A stretch of DNA of 10,111 nucleotides from JBGTLW01 sp041743835 (GTDB lineage Bacteria > Planctomycetota > Phycisphaerae > Phycisphaerales > Phycisphaeraceae): positions 1-10,111 of the forward strand of contig JBGTLW010000179.1 of assembly GCA_041743835.1 (NCBI GenBank), in the 5' to 3' direction. How positions within the stretch are numbered: position 1 is the first letter of the stretch; each line of letters starts with the position of its first letter. This document shows, one piece after another, positions 7,794 to 10,111 of the stretch. A program made the translations under genes and the position numbers. The notes beneath the pieces are model-generated. The model ran no database searches. It had not been told where the DNA came from and was given only the letters and a program-made list of their open reading frames with translations.

Positions 7794-8636
7794 ATGGGCA
7801 ATGGGTCTGTTCCCAAGCCGGGCAATTTCCACCGTAGACGCGTCGTTCTGTCATCCAGCGCAGGTTTTTACGATCGCCTTGCGCAGTCTAGTAGAGCCAA
7901 GCAAGCGAAGAAACGCAAGGACAAGAGGCATAAGCAGAATAGCGCGAGGACTTCGCTGCCTAGAATGGGTGCGGAGGTTGCTGTGGGCAGGCGTCAACCC
8001 GTCAGGCACAAAAATCTTATCCAAGAATCTGTATTCCGTGATAACGAATCATCTGCCGCTACAGTATCCGATTTCGTAGAGCAGCTTACGAATGAAGTTG
8101 GCAATCAGTTGTTGGATGGTTATGAGGAAGTGGTGGAAATCGCGGGCGATGGTATGTCGCGAGCCTCTGTAAATGCCAAATCACAACCATCGACAAAGGA
8201 CATGGATCGGGACAATACGCTTGCTGTGATTCGTGAACTATACCGCATCGACCCAACTCCTTGCGGCCAAGCGGAACTTCTACAACTTATGCGGGATTCC
8301 CTAGGTCACCTTAGGCTTAGTGACAGCATTCGCATTCGACTTGAAAGGGATTTACGAGTAGCTGAACGTCGACATGTGCTGCAGAGAGTGAAGGGCATGT
8401 ATCGCTTGAAGTGCCGCTCGATTTGCGACTACAACCGCAATCAATTGAAGAAGCTGTTTCTACAGGCTATTGGTCGCAATTGGTCGTCCCGCGAAGCGGC
8501 GATCATCGCTGGCGCCCGTTACTTAGGTTTTCGCAGGACCGGCCGCGCCATTCAGTCTGCATTTCGCTCAATCATCAACGGTCTAATTCGTGAAAGACGA
8601 TTGCAGTCAGTCGGTGACCAGATTCGTAGGGTTTAG
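7794..8636 (+). CDS. Hypothetical basic protein with two winged-helix-like (DUF3320-like) modules
   Basis: I do not recognise a named family for the 280 residues. ATG 7794 is supported by AGGG (7781-7784) nine bases upstream and by the promoter at 7693-7720. Residues 1-75 are strongly basic and probably disordered (AKQAKKRKDKRHK at 35-47), suggesting nucleic-acid contact. Residues 76-139 are a Ser/Glu-containing linker. Residues about 140-206 (NTLAVIRELY...LGHLRLSDSIRIRLERDLRVAERRHVLQ...GMYRL) and about 216-275 (LKKLFLQAIG...YLGFRRTGRAIQSAFRSIINGLIRERRLQ) share one layout: helix, LG-x-x-R-[LT] turn, long amphipathic helix, R-R-x-L ending. This recalls the DUF3320 winged-helix domain found at the end of large helicase-nuclease proteins; that is my inference from pattern alone. 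No catalytic motif is visible. Base composition is clearly lower in GC than upstream genes, suggesting acquisition or weak constraint. Confidence 0.7.
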   Translation: MGNGSVPKPGNFHRRRVVLSSSAGFYDRLAQSSRAKQAKKRKDKRHKQNSARTSLPRMGAEVAVGRRQPVRHKNLIQESVFRDNESSAATVSDFVEQLTNEVGNQLLDGYEEVVEIAGDGMSRASVNAKSQPSTKDMDRDNTLAVIRELYRIDPTPCGQAELLQLMRDSLGHLRLSDSIRIRLERDLRVAERRHVLQRVKGMYRLKCRSICDYNRNQLKKLFLQAIGRNWSSREAAIIAGARYLGFRRTGRAIQSAFRSIINGLIRERRLQSVGDQIRRV

Positions 8637-8686
8637 ACATGTTTGAGCATGATCCGGCGATTTGAAAGCAAATTAAGGGTGTTCGA

Positions 8687-8703
8687 GACCATTTCACATG
8701 GTC
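8687..8703. other. Inverted repeat overlapping the ATG of the repeat ORF
   Basis: GACCAT (8687-8692) and ATGGTC (8698-8703) are perfect inverted arms around TTCAC. The right arm contains the ATG at 8698. GAGAC (8685-8689) and GTCTC (8707-8711) offer a second, competing pairing. It lies 50 bases past the stop of the 280-residue gene. It could be a weak terminator stem without a T-run, an operator, or chance. Confidence 0.3.
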
Positions 8704-9114
8704 ATAGTCTCACTCCGCCCGCTTTGTAGTAGATTTGCCTCGGGTGGTCTGCGAGGTAGAGAATCAAACTTTCCAGTGTGCGGACCTCGGTCCGTGAGCT
8801 TGTACTACGTGTTTCCGTGTTGCGGACCCGGGTCCGAGAGTTTGAAGTATGTGTTTCCGAGGTACGGACCCGGGTCCGGGAGTTGCGTACCCGGGTCCGC
8901 GAGCTTGAATTATGAGTTTCCGGGTTGCGGACCCGGGTCCGGAAGCATAAAACAGATGTTTCCTGGATGCGGACCTGGGTCCGGGAGTTTGAACTATGTG
9001 TTGCCGGGTTGCGTACCCGGGTCCGCGTGGCTGAATTACGTGCTGCCGGGGTGCAGGCCGGGGGCCGAGAGACTGAACTACCAGCTTCCGGGGGGAAGGC
9101 TGCGGGCTGCGTGA
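8698..9114 (+). CDS. Possible protein of 14-residue repeats (FPGCGPGSGSLNYV type)
   Basis: A 138-codon ORF spans the whole 42-bp array. After a non-repetitive start of about 25 residues it reads as repeats with consensus FPGCGPGSGSLNYV, the later copies starting LPGC, and ends just past a degenerate last unit. There is no signal peptide or transmembrane segment. The support for coding is the kind of variation between units: by hand, differences from the majority base number about 26 at third, 16 at first and 11 at second codon positions, with many silent changes (TAT/TAC, GGT/GGA/GGG, TTG/CTG, AGC/AGT). The one irregular unit loses exactly seven codons and keeps frame. Against it: no ribosome binding site before ATG 8698 (AAGGG at 8675-8679 is too far), and the array is stop-free in other frames too. 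I recognise no family; one Cys in most units could bind metal or form disulphides. Confidence 0.4.
   Translation: MVIVSLRPLCSRFASGGLRGRESNFPVCGPRSVSLYYVFPCCGPGSESLKYVFPRYGPGSGSCVPGSASLNYEFPGCGPGSGSIKQMFPGCGPGSGSLNYVLPGCVPGSAWLNYVLPGCRPGAERLNYQLPGGRLRAA
8781..9095. repeat. 42-bp tandem array, each unit carrying the palindrome GGACCCGGGTCC
   Basis: Eight units are recognisable. Their 14-base palindromic cores (consensus CGGACCCGGGTCCG) start at 8781, 8823, 8865, 8886, 8928, 8970, 9012 and 9054. Every step is 42 bp except 8865 to 8886, which is exactly 21. Cores at 8823, 8865 and 8928 are perfect. Those at 8886 and 9012 share CGTACC in the left arm, the one at 8781 has a TC centre, the one at 8970 has CT for CC, and the one at 9054 is degenerate. 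A ninth, barely recognisable unit may start at 9096. The rest of each unit, around TTGAAYTAYGTGTTTCCGGG, is also conserved, so this is not a repeat-spacer array. Confidence 0.95.
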
Positions 9115-9143
9115 CGGGATATGGCTCTCAACCGGCCGGGGCG

Positions 9144-9186
9144 ATGATAGCCGGCTTGGCATCATGTGCCGCGCCTCCCCGGCACA
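9144..9186. other. Two back-to-back hairpins downstream of the repeat ORF
   Basis: Hairpin one: ATGAT (9144-9148), bulged A, GCC (9150-9152), loop GGCTT, GGC (9158-9160), ATCAT (9161-9165), eight pairs in all. Hairpin two: TGTGCCG (9165-9171) with CGGCACA (9180-9186) around an eight-base loop, sharing base 9165. They start 30 bases past the repeat ORF stop. No T-run follows, so they are structured rather than classical terminator stems. Confidence 0.45.
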
Positions 9187-9332
9187 CGGTTTCGGGGCAG
9201 GAAGTGTGTGGTGCAGACGTTCACACGGAGTATCCCCGCCTTTATTCTTGACACGCCGGGCCCGGGCAGTAGCTTGGAGCGGTGTTTCGGGTGGTTCCGA
9301 ACGTTCCCACAACCCGTCATGAAGGCCAGCAC

Positions 9333-9596
9333 ATGCCAGGAACAGCCGTGATCCGAGGGAAGGTGGTTCCAGACAACTGTTCTGATCTGATTCTGAGATA
9401 CACATACATAGCCATCTTGTGCCTGATCTGTTTGCCCACCTTCGCGAACCTTGGCAGTGTTCCGCTTTGCGATGTTGTTGAAGAAATTTTTCTTGAGATG
9501 CGTATGCGGTGTCCAAAAACTATAACCAATGATTTGATTACAGTGGAAGATCTCGTCTGCCTTGTTCATTCGTGTGTTTTAGTACAACGCGGATAA
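9333..9596 (+). CDS. Doubtful small membrane or exported protein
   Basis: An 87-residue ORF with a good Shine-Dalgarno candidate, GAAGG at 9321-9325, seven bases before ATG 9333. Residues about 19-40 form a hydrophobic segment (LILRYTYIAILCLICLPTFA) ending in a possible signal-peptidase site, after which the chain is mixed and Cys-containing. No family is recognised. The frame extends upstream to another ATG at 9282, without a better ribosome site. An antisense ORF covers the same bases, so coding status is uncertain. Confidence 0.25.
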   Translation: MPGTAVIRGKVVPDNCSDLILRYTYIAILCLICLPTFANLGSVPLCDVVEEIFLEMRMRCPKTITNDLITVEDLVCLVHSCVLVQRG

Positions 9597-9745
9597 AGTA
9601 TGAAACAGTGAAGGGATTTGCGACCAGACACCTGTTCTTCCCCGACTTGTAGTAATACGCTGGGGATCGAAACGTGGTCGCTCCCCGAGAACAAACAGCG
9701 AGCGTCCCCGTAACGTTACTCCATTCAAGAAAGTATAGGTCCGCC

Positions 9746-10111
9746 ATGCAAACGTCCGCCATAATCTGCAAGTGCGTACGAGTAGGCTTTTGTGTTTGTA
9801 TGCTCTTGGCGGTGATGCCGATTTTTGCGCAGATTCTTGAAGGTTTTGCGTCATCCAATCCTGATCTGACTCGAATTGTGCAAACAGATAATGGCGTTGC
9901 TTTGATATCCCTTGATGGCGGCGTAATCTGCGAGGGTGGTACATACGATTCTATTGGCCCGTACTCGGAAGGCTTAGCGCGCGTTAGCTCTAATGCCCAG
10001 TATGGGTACATCGACATTAAAGGAAAACTAGTAATCAAAACAGCTTATTCCGACGCAAGAAGTTTTTCGGAAGGACTGGCTGCGGTTAAAGATGACGATC
10101 GATGGGGTTAT
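9746..10111 (+). CDS. Exported WG-repeat protein (3' partial)
   Basis: The frame opens at ATG 9746, with AGG (9737-9739) six bases upstream, and runs off the window after 122 codons. Residues 1-28 are a likely Sec signal peptide: K9 and R12, then hydrophobic GFCVCMLLAVMPIFA, with cleavage probably before Q29. Residues about 51-122 match the WG-repeat pattern: YDSIGPYSEGLARVSS, then YGYIDIKGKLVI, a second SFSEGLAAVKDDD and RWGY at the cut edge. WG repeats are short beta units found in tandem in bacterial surface, periplasmic or cytoplasmic proteins, usually with poorly known binding roles. The visible part holds about one and a half repeats; more are expected beyond the window. GC is low compared with genes before 7620, in line with the surrounding accessory region. 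Confidence 0.85.
   Translation, partial: MQTSAIICKCVRVGFCVCMLLAVMPIFAQILEGFASSNPDLTRIVQTDNGVALISLDGGVICEGGTYDSIGPYSEGLARVSSNAQYGYIDIKGKLVIKTAYSDARSFSEGLAAVKDDDRWGY

Larger units (their letters stand above)
9115..9745. other. Sparse region between the array and the WG-repeat gene
   Basis: About 630 bases with no firmly supported gene. It holds two adjacent hairpins (9144-9186), a perfect 10-bp palindrome CCGGGCCCGG (9256-9265) and one weak small ORF (9333-9596), all listed or noted separately. A minus-strand frame is also open over 9162-9569 but lacks a ribosome binding site and any family resemblance. In 9597-9732 I see nothing convincing; a promoter for the WG-repeat gene is expected there, yet no good -35/-10 pair stands out. 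Confidence 0.5.

Noticed and set aside
7777..8079. A 100-codon ORF starting at ATG 7777
   Set aside because: It overlaps the start of the 280-residue gene in another frame, has a poorer start context and has no protein-like features.
8781..9095. CRISPR array
   Set aside because: The segments between palindromes are themselves similar copies, not unique spacers, and no cas gene is nearby.
8764..9516. A 250-codon minus-strand ORF through the array with GPGS-type repeats
   Set aside because: It is open because the repeat unit has no stops and its core is palindromic; variation between units favours the plus frame, and no ribosome site was seen.
9538..10038. Minus-strand ORFs opposite the WG-repeat gene
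   Set aside because: They are shadows; the plus strand shows a signal peptide, a ribosome site and clear WG repeats.

Overview
The window looks like a chromosomal segment from a high-GC, Gram-negative-type bacterium. The gene mix suggests Planctomycetota, possibly the Phycisphaerae: a three-part fused indolepyruvate oxidoreductase, a THUMP-like methyltransferase, an exported PHP phosphoesterase, a TPR lipoprotein and WG repeats. That assignment is inferred from gene content, not from a marker gene.

Bases 1-7620 are dense, GC-rich housekeeping-type sequence. A fused indolepyruvate:ferredoxin oxidoreductase (+ strand, 5' end outside the window) converges on a minus-strand cluster. In transcription order the cluster is a TPR lipoprotein (5721-4735), a secreted PHP-domain metal-dependent hydrolase (4637-3546) and a THUMP-like SAM methyltransferase (3516-2341). 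The last two lie about 30-40 bases apart and are probably co-transcribed. Divergent from the TPR gene is a glutamine-dependent NAD+ synthetase (5899-7620), complete with nitrilase-type amidase and ATP-pyrophosphatase domains.

From about 7621 the sequence changes character. GC falls, gene density falls and no core-metabolism gene appears. This accessory stretch holds: a good sigma70-like promoter (7693-7720); an unrecognised 280-residue basic protein whose C-terminal half looks like two tandem winged-helix modules of the DUF3320 kind; a 42-bp tandem array (8781-9095) built around the palindrome GGACCCGGGTCC, lying inside a 138-codon ORF; two back-to-back hairpins; a doubtful small membrane ORF; and the start of an exported WG-repeat protein cut by the window end.

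The most unusual object is the 42-bp array. Its palindromes recur at exactly 42 bp (four helical turns), with one step of 21 bp (two turns). By hand count, differences between units fall mostly at third codon positions of the plus-strand frame encoding a 14-residue repeat. It therefore looks like both a phased palindrome array and a protein-coding repeat. No complete known defence system, CRISPR array, transposase, rRNA or tRNA was recognised.
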